Assembly: GCA_034620365.1 (NCBI GenBank)
Contig: JAQGEQ010000192.1
Coordinates: 4,087,001 to 4,151,000 of the forward strand
From: Pegea sp. RAD2-039
Taxonomy: Eukaryota > Chordata > Thaliacea > Salpida > Salpidae
DNA length: 64,000 nt
Direction of reading: 5' to 3'
The translations under genes were made by a program, and so were the position numbers. This document shows positions 51,440 to 64,000 of this stretch, piece after piece (within the stretch, counting starts at the first letter, position 1; each line of letters begins with the position of its first letter). The notes under the pieces are model-generated. The model made no database searches. It was not told the origin of the DNA and saw only the letters and a program-made list of their open reading frames with translations.

Positions 51440-54400
51440 CTACACGTCGGTACTTTTATGACATTCATTTTTCTGGAGATCACTATGAAGATCACGAGAA
51501 GGAACTGAAAAATGAGGTGCTGAACGCTCGCCACTAGGTGTTGGTGATCCAGATGAATGCTGTGAATGATATCCTTCAGAAGCTGGAGATTCATGTTCAC
51601 CGTTTAAGTGTCTTTGGTGATGAGCTGCAGAAGGATGCTGCGAGTGAAGACGAGATGAGCTCGCTGTACACCGGGTTTGATTAGTTAATGAGGTATGTGA
51701 GTTGATAGAATTTTGAGGAGTAATCTTAAGAAGCTCTTCATCATCTTTTTTTTCATAGCTTTTATCAATAGCTGATCCATAATTTTGAAAATTGTTTGGT
51801 TTGCCATCACTGTTCAACTGAAAACTAATCTCTTCTAACTTATCAAAACAAGGATCAGATACTGCATGTCGATGGTTTCTCATCGGTTTCTGCTCACTTG
51901 ATGGCGGCTTACACATACAATTTGGGAAGCAAGGTACTGGAGACTGTAAATCAGACAACGGAAGACCAAGACTTTTCTCCAAGTAAACTTGTTGCCACTG
52001 CGAAATTAAAATGATTCATTATTTTGTCAGTTTTTACAAACATTTTTGGAATGTAATCTTTTTCAGAAAGTTGCTATATACTTTTCTATGAACAATGAGA
52101 ATAGACTTCGTATAATTAGTTGAAAATATTTCTAAAATCTTAACACTGTTTGCTGTGTTTTAAAGGAATTATTACTTTGTTGCTAGAAATTTTTTTAATT
52201 TATCTTTTAAATCAATATTGACTCTAAAAAGTTGAAATTATTTTAAAGATCAGCTTATTATTTTTATATTACTATATTCATGCAAAGTTTTAGCTTTCAA
52301 TTCCAGAAATTTGAGAAACTTAGCTACCAAAAAAACTTTCAACTCTTACTAAGTTTAGAAAATTTAAGATTTAAACTTTTCTCACCTTTAATTTGTCTGC
52401 TTGAATTACTAATGGCTTACAAGGAAGATTTTGTAGAAGATTATTTGAAGAGTTTTGTTTAACCAATGGACTCTCTTCAGCCAGAGACATCATCTGTGTC
52501 ACTTGATTGTGTTGTTGCTGAGAACGAAAAACACAAAAATTTAAATTTGGAAACCAGCATACTAAGCATTAAATATATATGTGACGTTCATAAAGACCAC
52601 AAATATTTTATAAACTGACGACATCATTTATACGGTTAGTTAAAGGGCTATTTTAAGTTCCTTGGAAAACATTCCAGCTAAGGCTGGGTTTTCACTGAGA
52701 TCTTATCAGTGATCTATTTTTGATGGATAAAAAATATTTATAATAATTACTAAAAGAAATAAGAAATCGTCGAAAACAAATTTATTATTCCTCACCTGAT
52801 GTTGAAGTTCTTGGAGTTCTTCGCATATTTGACGTTCTAATATTATTCTTTCATTTAAAACCTTTTCTAAAGTTTCCATTTTTGCATGATGAGATGTGAT
52901 CCATTTCTTAGTGCTATTATGAAATTCAAGTTGATCCTACAAAACAGAGAAAAAGCGTTAAAATATTTTAAGTAATTTCAAAAAGTTTACCAGTGATTTA
53001 ATTAGATGAGAATTACAAAGCTTTTATTATATAATTCAATGTGAATTACTTTAAAGAACTTAGAAGTAAGTTTACTGAAAATTGAACAACTATTTGAAGT
53101 AACTAACAAAATGAAAAAAATGTGTACAATGCTTTACTGATCAGTAATTCTCTAGTTGAATAATATGTTGAAAAAAACTCAAATCTACATTTTCGTATCT
53201 AAATTCTATTACTTATAAACAAATTTTACTCAAAAATATATAGTTATTTTGTCAAGACTTAGTTTTTATCTTAATTTTATGTAGACTTATTAAAAAAAAT
53301 TATGTCAGATTTATTTAAAAAATACCTAAAACAAAAAATCGTTGTCAGTTTAAGTAATTTATCGTGTAACTACAATTTCTACATTTAAAGTTGTCTACCT
53401 AAATCTGGTAACGAAAAACTTGGAAAACATACATTAACCGCAGTTATGTAAAGATTTCAAAGCGAAAGTATATCACTGTCATCAAAACAATATTTACTGC
53501 TTACCATAGAATTCAAAAGTTCTTTTTTACAAACATTGATACAATGAACATTTTTTTCTAACTTTTTTTATAAGACATTTGCCAATTTGTAGGCCTAATT
53601 TATTCAGATTTTTCCAGGTATAAATAAAACTTTAATTTTTTGAATATTTTTGGAATATCAGTTTTGGAAATTTTTATATATGATTAACAAATATTTGTAT
53701 TTCTCGTAATTGTTGTAAATCTCTAAGAGTATAAATCAAAAGAAAAACGAACATTTTTTAACTTTTAAAACTCAAACACACAAGGAAGCTTCAAAAAAAT
53801 CTTTATATTGTAATATATCACCTTTAATTTTTCCATTTTCTCCCTCGACGTTTGAAGCTCGCAATTTAAATCTTTAATCTCCAAGCTTTGCTCCGACATT
53901 CGTTCTCTACATTCTTCTATTTCCTCCTCTAACTGGCGATTCTTTTCTTCTATTTGACGATCTGTCAAAAAAACTGAAATCAAAATTTCCACTCAACGGT
54001 TTGGTAGTTCATGAAACAAGAGATTAAATTATTTAAATTTTTCTGAGAAGTGAAAATCTGTAATTTCAACGATTTAAACTTTTCAGCAGAAAGAATTACT
54101 TTTGTGTAAATATCTGTCAATTACTGTCAATATAAGAATCTCTTTGAAGCAATATCCTTGAAACAGTTTGTTAACGAAGTAATCAAAAAAGCTATAAGAA
54201 GATTCGATTCAAACATTGTTGATAGATTTGAAATTTTTTCGAAAAGTTTTCTGTTTTAACTACATCAACAAGTGAATTAGCAAAATTTACTTATGAGAAT
54301 ATATTTGATGATCAATCAATTCATGCTCTCATTTTAGTGAACAACTTAATGTTTTAGTGTACAATTTAAAGAATTTTGAAAACAGTATTTGTTGATTTTT

Positions 54401-57400
54401 TACATCTTACAGCTGTTGGTTGGGTAAATTTTTCTATTTTTAATTAAACCTAAAATTCAACCGCCGCCAGTTACTGAAAAAGTAGTTTGCAGTTTTGTGT
54501 GAACAATTTTTTTATCCTCTTATATTTTCGATGTATGACGTAATCCCAATGAAGTTTGAAGAAAAGCTTCTAGCCTAAGGCATGGATAAGAGTGTGTTGT
54601 GAATGGTTGAAGAACTAGATTTTACTTTTTAAACATTCCATGGTTTAAAATAAACACTAAACCAATACTACAGTCAAAGCAACATAGTTTGCGTGAAACA
54701 AAATTATCATGCTATGCACCAAGGGTCTATCATAGACTATGATAAACAAACTTTACATTTTAGTGATTAAGCAAATCATTTTCAACTTGAAAAATTAATA
54801 TGAAGATAAGATCATATAATAAACTTTTAAGTGATATTTTTTTAGTTTCATAAAAAATTATTTTCATTTATTATTAAGAATGAAGTAAAAAGAGATGAGA
54901 GAAACCATCATGTCATTGTATGCCAGCCTTTGTGAGCTTTACAGGAATTTCAATCATGCTTATGAATAAATATTCATCAGACCTCTAGCGTTTATTGATT
55001 AGAAACTCTGTTTTTACTAAATACAAGCAGAAAGAATATCTTCTACAACAATTGCTACCTTGAAATAATTACGTAAATTAAAACACTAAGATTGAACAGA
55101 AGAGAGTTTGTATAAAAGTGAACTTACGGGTGGCTTCGTAAGAATGAATGATGACATTGTTTTCACTCTGAGCATTTATGTCATTACGACAAACTGAACT
55201 TTGAATATTCAATTTATTATTTTTGGCTTGGTACAGATCGATTTGAAGTTGACTAATTTTCTCTGTAAGGAAAGAAAGTTTATAATTATTGTGTTTAATT
55301 TGTTTAAAGTCTTTTTTCAGTTTTATTTTAAAACTACTTCAAAATCTTTTATATAAATTTAAATTAATTCACAAATGATGAAGTTATTAAGGTAAATGTG
55401 ACTAAGTATATTCGATAACCAATGGTAGATTTTTATCTTTTATCTCTATACTAATTTGTAGATCAAGCAACTTTATGATTGTTTTTGCCGCCAAACAGCA
55501 GTCTCTGTTCAGATAAGCTACAAATGATAACTTATACATTCCTGAGTAGTCACGTCAATTGGAAATAGTTTTATTTTTGTACAAGTAACAATCAAAATAT
55601 TATACATAGAAATGTGAATATACCCAAAATGCACCGGAGAAACTTTGTTGATTTTTTAACACTTTTAGGTAAAATATCAAAAGCATATAAAATATTTTTA
55701 CGCTAAATTTTGGGTGTAATCTTTTGCAAATGAAGTTTAGTGAAAGAATGCAAACAAGACAGGAAGAATAGTTTAACGGTTTTCCCATTTGTTCAAATAT
55801 CAAAAACGTTTATTAGGCATAAAAGTATTTAATCGGAAAATTTTAGAAACTAAAATATTTGCTCAGTAATATCAATCAGTTTGTCCAGTTATCAAATAAA
55901 AGCGCCAAATTTTTGTAATTATCAAACAAGGATAATTTTTATTAAAAGATCTAATACCAATTGTTGCAATTAAATTGTTAAAATCAGTCCAGTTTTATAA
56001 TAATTATTTTCAGTAACAAATTTTAAGCAAGCTTGTTCCGTTATTTAATAATAAAAATATTTTACTGAATGGACCTCTATCTAAACACATTGACAAAAAT
56101 ATGAGCAGAAGCAAACTAATTTTCACGGTTGAATGCTTTCACGTGATTTTATTAAAGCAACTACACTATCTGCTACCAATGATAAACTAACAAGAATCAC
56201 ATGGAAAAGATTATAATTGATATAACAAAAAATCTGCTGATTAGAAAAATGAAAACTATATCTACATCCGAATAAACAGAAAGCGCAAATGTATTAAGTG
56301 TTCGACTCTTCTTCCTGTTTCCTGAATTCTGATTCTTCATTGTTGACATATTTTGGACTTGGGTTCAACTTTCAATAGTACACATAGTAGGAATAAAAAT
56401 AAAAGAAGACTCAATCACTCCTTCACTGACTCAATCGAATTTTTTGTTTATGAATGAAATGAAGTTACACAGGGATTTTTTTATGTCAGTTAATTACTGA
56501 AAGTTTATATTTCAGTGATCTTCATTATAAGAAGCTAATGTTTGAAATTTCATTGAAATCAAAGCTTTGTTGAGTCTATATTGTTACTAAAATAACTAAA
56601 CTATCTATAATCACAAGCTTCTATAAACTGAACAGTTTAAAAGTACTGAAAATGCATAAAGTAGAATTGCAATAAGTCTAGAAATTAACTTTAAATAGCA
56701 GCTTAAAGTTTCAAAAATTTTGAAAAAAATTTCTACCTTGATGTTCTCTGTTTTCATTTTCCAAACGTTCGATTTCTTTTCGTAAACTGATTTCTAATTC
56801 ATTTCGAAAATGTTCTCGTTTACTCACTGATTGATCTAGACAACTATAATTCTCATTGATACGCTGAACAGATTTTTCAATCTTAAAAAAAAACACTCGT
56901 TACTTGAAGAGCTTAAGCAGTATGTTAATTTGCACTTACTCTAAAAGGTTAATAATAAGTAAAAATACTAGTACTGTTTATCAACACTACTTATAGTTAA
57001 GTCTTTTTTGAATATGTAATTAAATGATGAATATATTAACAAATGAAATAAGGTTCTTTAATTGACCAGAACTTACTTTATGCATCTCTTTCAGTTTTTG
57101 ATGAGCTACACTTAACTGATATTTCAAATTTTCGATTTCAAGCTCAGAAGGATTAGGAAAGTCATCAGCATGACTATTGGGACGGCTTCCACTGTTACTG
57201 CTGCTTCCACTCCCAGCACTTGAATAACCAAACGAGCCACTGTTTCTGTATTGACTATTTGCAGTGCTTCTGACTCTTCTCTTACAAGCTGAACTGATTC
57301 CAGGAATTTCTGGCTTACATTGGCCCACTGGAGCTTGTATTGAATAATTTACATCATAGCTCACAGGCTGCCGCTGAATATTTTGATTAAAACTTTGATT

Positions 57401-60400
57401 CAAATTTGATGATCGCACGTTATGATCACAAATATTGTAATCCGAAAATGAAGGGGTCGTTGAAGCAACTGAAACAATGTTCCCAGAACTACCATTACAC
57501 CTTGAGTACTGTTGTTGTGAGTTTACAATTTGATTGCTTGAGTTTGAGGCGCCACTTTTTTGTTTTGGATGTTGAAAAATGTTTGTGGCATAAGTAGGTG
57601 TCAAAATGGCGTCTTTTTCTTCATTTATATAAAACATTTGATTATTGTTTCGAAGAGGTCCACAAATTTTGTGACTGTTAAAACCTGGCGATGGCATATT
57701 AATTGATGGACTTGTAAAACTGTTGGCACTGAAATAAAGAACAAAATTGTCTATTAAGCCAAGAAATATTAGAGAAAATAACTAAGTTACTGACAACTAG
57801 TTTACTACTTAAGATTTATTAAAAAAGCAATGAGAAAGGAAAAAGCAACGAAATATTCAAATGAGCAAACTCTAGCACCCCATTCATCATCAAATTAAAA
57901 GAAAAATCAGTGTTAAGTTTCTAACTCAGGCAGCTGAACTAATTTTATGCTACAGTTACGGAAAATTTAGTTAAGCAACCGCAAGAAATAACAACTACTT
58001 TTAATATTTGTGATAAATTAGATGCAAATTGCTATCTATCACAAAATGATTTTTAATTCAGTCCCGTTTTAAAGTAAATGAGGTAAAACATTTTTTTGAA
58101 AAATATAGATATTGATTTCTTACTTTACATGTTCATTAACATTCTTTGTATTTTGACCAACTGCCAAAGTGTTGGGGCGTTGAGCGGTGTGTTGATGTAA
58201 GGTTTCACTTGAAATGTTGCTGCTTTGCATGATACAATCACATCTAGGAGTTTGATACAGGCCAGTGTGATTAACTTGTTGTTGTTGCAATGGTGGAGAG
58301 TTTACTGAAAAGTTTTGATTTGGAGATCCTTGATTCAAACGTGTCATGATTGAGTAAGTTGAAAAATAAGAAGAAGCATTGTTTCCAGAGATATTTCCAG
58401 GAACAAGATTTTGTTGCTTTGTATATATTGATGATGGGACGATACTGGGAGTATGCGACATTTCATCAACTACTTTTGTTGTTGCTTCAGAAGAAGTAGC
58501 TTGGGTATCCACAACAGAAGATATATTCCAGTTTATCTGTATATATTAAACTTGATCTTCAGATTTAATTGATCAAGTTGACTTTATCAAAAATAATATA
58601 TTTCATATTTTGAATCATAAACAAGTTATTATGTTTAAATCTGTAAAAACAAAGTGCTCTAATATTTTTAACTAAATTCTATAAGAATTTTTTAATAATA
58701 TTTATTTCTAACTAAAGATGAACATTTATGAGTTTTCAAACAAATTAGCTTAAAAGCGTCCAACAGCATTTAGCTAAGTGAATCACAACAGTTATGTTTC
58801 TTGTACAATAAGGCTGGATACTATACAGAAAAAATTTTAACGTCAAAATCATAAAAATACTAATTTTTCGATTTGTTACACCGATATGTACCGCCTTGAA
58901 AACTTAAGAACAATGTACAGCTCTTGGTGTTGAATTTCACTTAGGATAAGAGAGACAGAAAATGAGAAAAAGAGTAAAATATTCACTTCTAATAATACTT
59001 GAGTGTATGCTTCAGTTTTAATGATGAGAAACAATCCTAAAGGAGTATTGAATGAATTTGAAATATGTTATTCAATTCTTCACCTTTTGCCTCGATAACT
59101 TATCACGTGATTTATTTAAACAAAAATAATTAGCGTTAAAGAATGCTTTTGTGAGCTTCTAGAATTTTATGTTTTCCTATAAATCATATTTTATACATCA
59201 GTTTAAAGCTTTATCAACTTTTTGGATTCTAACAGCATTAAAAAAACTAGATAAACAAAATAGGTACTTAAAACCTCAAAAATAATTTATCAAAAAAAAT
59301 ATTCAAAAAATATCTTCAAATAAGAGCTCGATAAATGTTCACAATACTAACTCATAAGATCATTCATTCAAAATTGATAAAATTCGACTCTTTCTTAGTT
59401 TGTTACTGAAGATAAAGATAACTTAATAAGAATAACCTTTCTAACAGGCAGAGTTGCATCATTATTTAACACCAGCTGTTAAATAACATGTAGATCATCT
59501 ATACTACTCAGATATTTCTTGTTAAAAGGCATGTACGATAAATTCAAACTAATATTTCAAATTGGTGTGTAAATCCAGATGAATATTACAAAAAACTTTT
59601 TCAAACAAAATACTGCAATTATTAAGAAAAAAATTTACAAAATTTGACAACAGTAGAGTCAGCTTTCTAAAAAGATTAATTTTTGGTACATATTTCAAAA
59701 ACAAAACAAAAGTTTGATTAATATTTCCAATAAATAAAACAATTTTGAAATATCTGTCCTTAGGCTATTAAACAAAATTGTAAAGTTGTTATAACCAAGA
59801 TATAAATTTTTAATTATACGAAGCCTATTTTAATAGAATTAAGCATAAAACTTTATAAATTCAATAAATTTTCAATTTATTAATAAATATTAAACAGCTT
59901 TGTTTTGATTTTTGAGAAATTAAACCGACATTTTCACTCCTATTTATATATTCACTTAGTTTCTCAGTGATGTTTTTATTACTTACTACTAAATCAGTAA
60001 AAAAAACTTATTCTAACTTGATCAAATGCAAATATTCTTGATTTAAATCTTAAGCATCAGTGATTATGAAGATCACATTATTGACTTGAGCTCTAAAGAC
60101 ATACCTGATAATGTAAATCTAGATAATATTCAGAAGTACTTAAAAATAGAACCTTATAAGAGTGTTCACCATCAGGTTACAAGTTGAAAAAGTCAAAGTT
60201 GAATGACCTTAAATAAAATACTGAGGAAGAAATTTCTATCAACCGTAAAATAATGACAAAAGATTTTAATTGTTTTTAGCGTTTTCATTTTTCATCAAAA
60301 AAAATCTTTGAACCCTACAATAAACTTTACAATAAAAAGCTATTCTTTTGCCCAATGAAAATAGTGATAACATTTTCTATTGAATAGAAGAACATCCAAA

Positions 60401-62416
60401 AAAGACGGATGTAACTTTAAAGTCTGCCGCCTGCTGTAATAATAAACGAGCGATATAAACGGTTACGACTTATGAATGTAATTTGAAGTTCGCATACCAG
60501 CTCAGTGTGATGACGGTATCGTCGTTATCGTCACGATTGAATTGACTTGAGAGATTTATTCAGTCATGCGTTAAGTAGATACTCGCCACTGTTATGTACC
60601 TTTAGCTCAAGTTTCATCTTAGTTTTTTAATCAATAGTTCTTTCTTTTAATGTAAACTTTCACTATTTTTACTAAAGAATCTTATTTCTTAACTAAATTT
60701 TGTTTCTAATTTCTATAACATCACTTCAAAACTAAAATTATATCTCCTTTTACATTAGGCTTAATAATCTGACAAATAAATTAGCAATCAGTCTTAAGAG
60801 GGTTATCTGATAATTTTAACTTTAATTGATGTAATTTAGAAACTTTCGAAGTATTTCAACTAAATCCGATCTAACTAACTTTGTTAAAGAGCTTTTATAA
60901 ATAATTTACAATAATGATATAAAGTTTATTTTACTTATCTACAAACATCTAGCTAAAAAGGGCTAAAAAATTCTTCATATAAACTTTTTCTAAAAAATTA
61001 TACAATTCACACAAATAATTTGAAACTATCATCAAATATTTTTCTTACAATTTCAACAACAATTTCAAACCAACTTTTTTCAATGGATGGATTAAATCTT
61101 TCTGTATTCTCAAATTTCTTTTAAAAACTATAATAATCAACAGAAAAAAATGCCAAAAAATAGAGAGTGAAGCAACTAAGTTTTGAAATAGATTTTATAT
61201 CACTTTGTTTTTAGCATATTAAGCAAGGAAGACTGAATAATATTTTTAATCGCAAAAATTGTTTTGATCAATCTTATCTGAACTTTGTTTATTTTGAGTT
61301 AATCAAGTGTTTTTATTCTAGCAGTTTATTATAGTTTGCTTAAAATTTTGTGGATTTAAATGTGGTTAGACTCATAAACAACTTTTTTTAACCTTTCAAG
61401 ATTTTAACTTATTAATAAATTCCTTAACGTTATCAGATAATAAGGTATCTGATAAACTTAAAGTCAAAGGTCAAATTTGTGATTGCTAAAGCGAGAAAGT
61501 TTTTCAACAAAGTTTACATAAGTCTTTTTTGAATTTTTCTACGATGAGTACATTGATAAAAATCAACTTACACTAAATAGTTGATTTAGCTAAATAAAAA
61601 TCAAACATTTTTTCACCTGAAACCGTCTACCAGGTGTTTCTTGTTGAGTAGTAACTGATTGCTTCTCTGATACTAAAGGAGTTGGTATAAGCGAAAAAGT
61701 TTGCTTCTTATAACCATGATAATCACAAAGAGGACTTTCCACTGGTCCTCCAATAACTTGCAGAACACTCTCATCTGCTAGCTTCCGAAGCTCAAGATCA
61801 CGTGGAGAGGATAACAAATCTTTGTTGGAGCATTTCTTATGACCATGCTGTAAAGATGAAGATCTTGAGACAGAAGTTGCGACTTTTCTTGATCGAAGAT
61901 GGCGTGTAGCTGCTTTGTTTGGATTAACATCCTTTGGACTTGTAGATGAAATTAAAAAGTCCGTGTACAAGTATTCGCTGTCTCCACTAAGTGACTTCAT
62001 GTGAACACTTTTTTTTATATGATTTCGTACATCACTTATATCGAAAGATTGTGATGAATCACATCCAGTCTTCTTCTTCATTACTGGATCTGAAATTGTA
62101 TTTAGTTATTTGAGATATTTGTGAAATCAAAAAAGTATTTACTTGTATTGTGACAATTGTCGTCTAGAAACCGACGTATATCCGTGCATGATTCCTTTGA
62201 AGTAGTAGCAAGTTTTTGGTTAGAGGAATCAAATTCATTATTTAGTCGCTTCATCACTAAACGATAATGAGACTCAATTCCATCTCGAACCAATTCTGGC
62301 TTTTCTAGCTGATTGATTTCTTGCTTTGTTGACGTTCGTTCATTCATTTCTGTATTTCGATTTTTTCTCAATAAGCGTTTTTCAAGATCCACAATTTTCA
62401 CTCTTTTCTGACTCTT
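51440..62416 (-). CDS. AMOT: Angiomotin-family scaffold (N-terminal boundary uncertain)
   Basis: Exons 62416-62143, 62089-61617, 58536-58124, 57728-57077, 56881-56737, 55262-55128, 53961-53822, 52936-52796, 52517-52386 and 51997-51440 stay in frame to TAG, about 1,020 residues; the first in-frame ATG is at 62347 and further 5' exons may exist. The identifying part is the angiomotin coiled coil: KSVQRINENYSCLDQSVSKR followed by IERLENENREHQ, then KISQLQIDLYQAKNN, RQIEEKNRQLEEEIEECRE, KMETLEKVLNERIILERQIC, and VIQADKLKWQQVYLEKSLGL. The N-terminal half is disordered, Ser/Asn/Gln-rich, and holds HMKSLS, matching the HxRxxS LATS site of vertebrate AMOT. The C-terminus STDV is a class I PDZ ligand. 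AMOT proteins link polarity complexes and F-actin to Hippo/YAP control at junctions. No canonical PPxY or LPxY was seen in these exons. Confidence 0.88.
60410..60600. promoter_or_regulatory. CpG-rich patch in an angiomotin intron, possible internal promoter
   Basis: About 190 bases hold roughly a dozen or more CpG dinucleotides (for example ACGGTATCGTCGTTATCGTC) in otherwise very CpG-poor, A+T-rich DNA. On the minus strand a donor-like GAGCTG|GTATGCG occurs near 60497. The patch lies between the exons encoding the N-terminal part (61617) and the middle of the protein (58536), where a promoter for a short isoform would lie. Inference from composition and position. Confidence 0.35.
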
Positions 62417-64000
62417 CTAATCAGATCAATGAAGATTTTATTCAAATGAAGTTTGCTTTGTTTATATGTGACTCATCAGTAAAATATGATCAGGAAACCA
62501 TTAAACAGTAACTTTATGTCTATGCTGTAACTAACAGACTGTAACGTAAAAACTAGAGTTTGTATATAGTAAGCAATTTTTAAAACCAGATACTTATCTT
62601 TAGAGTAATCAATTAGTTTTAGTGATATCAATTTTTTTTATCTTAAAAATCTATGATTTTGTAACTTACTTTCTAATTACATAAGAACTACTAGTTTTCT
62701 AATCATATGCGAATAACTGTTTACGACTTTATCAATAGAAATTTACAAATAATTTTACAACCCAAAACCGGAACAGTTAGTAAATTAAACTGAAAAATAT
62801 TCAGACAGTTTAATTGAAAATTGAATTTGTAATAAATAAATATATCATTAATTATGTGTAAATAAAAGCTTTTTTTCCATCTGTTCTATGAATGTATTTC
62901 TTACTGTTTATACAAATTTATTATAGAATTTGAAAGCATATTTAGTTGATAATTAGTTTACATTCACTTAAACCCACAAAACTATAAATCCACAAAACTA
63001 TAAATCCACAAAACTATAAATCCACAAAACTATAAATCCACAAAACTGTTTTCAAAATACTCTAACTTCATTTCATAAAATTCAAAATATTTTCAACCAA
63101 AAAGTTAATAAAATAAAACGACTGAATTTTTTTTTACTTTTCATGATCTAATATTTTCGTAAATAAGTACAACAGAAAACTTAAGGAGCTAATTTAAAAG
63201 TCATTCGGCCAAAGCTGAGATAAAACAAAATTTTGAAAAGTAATTGCTTCAAATATTTGTACCATTTGAAAAGATGGTGTAGACAAATAAGCGCCAATAA
63301 AGTTATTTAATGAAAGTATGTTTGAACATCAGAGTTTCTGAAAGCTCTACAAATACAATTAATTTCAACATTTCAATATTTTGCTACTAAATAGTGAATA
63401 GCTATCATCATTTATCATCATATAAGGCTTGTGACTCTTTACTTAATCCAGTTTACTAAAACTCCTGAAACTCCGCAGTTTTATTATTTGATAATTTCCT
63501 TACAAATTCGGTTATTACGATAAAAATAAGATACTATTTTTATTAGTAAGCATAATGTTAATTTACTTAATAAATGGTTTAGACTCACAGAAAAATTAAT
63601 CAGCAACCATAAAATAAACATAATCAAAAATATCGATTACAACTTTAAAAAACGATAAAAATTTCAACCTATGCGCTTACATCATGGCTGAAAACTTATA
63701 AATTCCATTGAAGCTTATATCAGCACTGCATGTTAAGTTTGTTTTTTGAAATGTAGAACACAACACAAAATTGTAATGAAAAAAAGCTAAGTTGAGTTTT
63801 TCGTCCAATGCAGACATGGCCATTTGCAATGCTTGCTTTCTTTTCATTCTTAACCTTTTGACATTTTAAAACTTCGATTGATTTCGCGTGGTAAAATATT
63901 TTATCAGATGAATCTAGTTGCTAAATTAAATAGTAAAAACAAGTTCAAGTCCAATAAACTTATTTTTTTGATTTTGTTTAATCATTTCAACACTTTGCAA
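62417..64000. other. Upstream of angiomotin, no gene recognised
   Basis: If angiomotin has further 5' exons they would lie here or beyond the window; I could not identify one with confidence. Apart from the 16-bp tandem repeat the sequence is A+T-rich and unremarkable. Confidence 0.35.
62974..63048. repeat. 16-bp tandem repeat, about 4.7 units
   Basis: CCACAAAACTATAAAT is repeated perfectly four times (62974, 62990, 63006, 63022), followed by a partial unit CCACAAAACTG. There are no spacers between units, so it is a minisatellite, not a CRISPR array. Confidence 0.95.

Noticed and set aside
62974-63048. CRISPR array
   Set aside because: Units are directly abutting with no spacers, and the genome is clearly eukaryotic.
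1-64000. Non-standard genetic code
   Set aside because: TAA, TAG and TGA each end at least one well-supported gene, and none is read through in the conserved exons.

Overview
This window is nuclear DNA of an animal. It is very A+T-rich, its genes are broken into many short exons by introns of about 50 to 2,000 bases, and all three standard stop codons are used. TRPA1, an angiomotin, an FCHO endocytic adaptor and a PLAT-repeat protein together place it in Metazoa. Gene density and intron size suggest a compact invertebrate genome. I cannot name a phylum from the sequence alone. I joined exons by reading GT...AG borders and checking that codon phase carried through. Six gene models close in a single frame from first to last exon: the neuronal calcium sensor, fibrillarin, EMG1, FCHO, TRPA1 and a 62-residue putative protein. 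The PLAT gene (5' end missing) and angiomotin (start unresolved) also stay in frame through the exons joined.

Layout. 1-6700 (+): 3' part of a LOXHD1-like protein made only of PLAT domains. 8426-11328 (-): neuronal calcium sensor of the hippocalcin/NCS-1 type, head to head with a two-exon gene for a 62-residue unknown protein (11930-12234, +). The gap between them holds an ETS-type site, a perfect palindrome with two CACGTG boxes, and a CRE. 13591-13979 (-): a SINE with a tRNA-Val-like head. 14644-16079 (-): fibrillarin. 19258-20940 (+): EMG1/NEP1. These two rRNA-modification genes diverge from each other across a 3.2 kb spacer.

24325-33052 (+): FCHO (F-BAR plus mu-homology domain, 24 exons). 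One exon is 16 bases and is needed to keep frame; a 360-base in-frame optional exon is also possible. 34222-35906 (+): a 5'-truncated non-LTR retrotransposon with an intact reverse-transcriptase ORF and a TAAA tail; a decayed copy of its 3' end lies at 17973-18275. 36638-37330: ruins of a second LINE family. 38381-47171 (-): complete TRPA1 (23 coding exons, about 1,269 residues). 51440-62416 (-): angiomotin, with the N-terminal boundary unresolved.

The genes serve separate tasks: ribosome biogenesis (FBL, EMG1), calcium and sensory signalling (NCS, TRPA1), clathrin endocytosis (FCHO) and polarity/Hippo signalling (angiomotin). The observations most worth a second look are the angiomotin that lacks canonical PPxY/LPxY motifs but keeps the LATS-type site, the tRNA-Val SINE, the candidate FCHO cassette exon, and the bidirectional promoter with its uncharacterised small gene. 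I saw no prokaryotic operon, CRISPR array or new enzymatic system.
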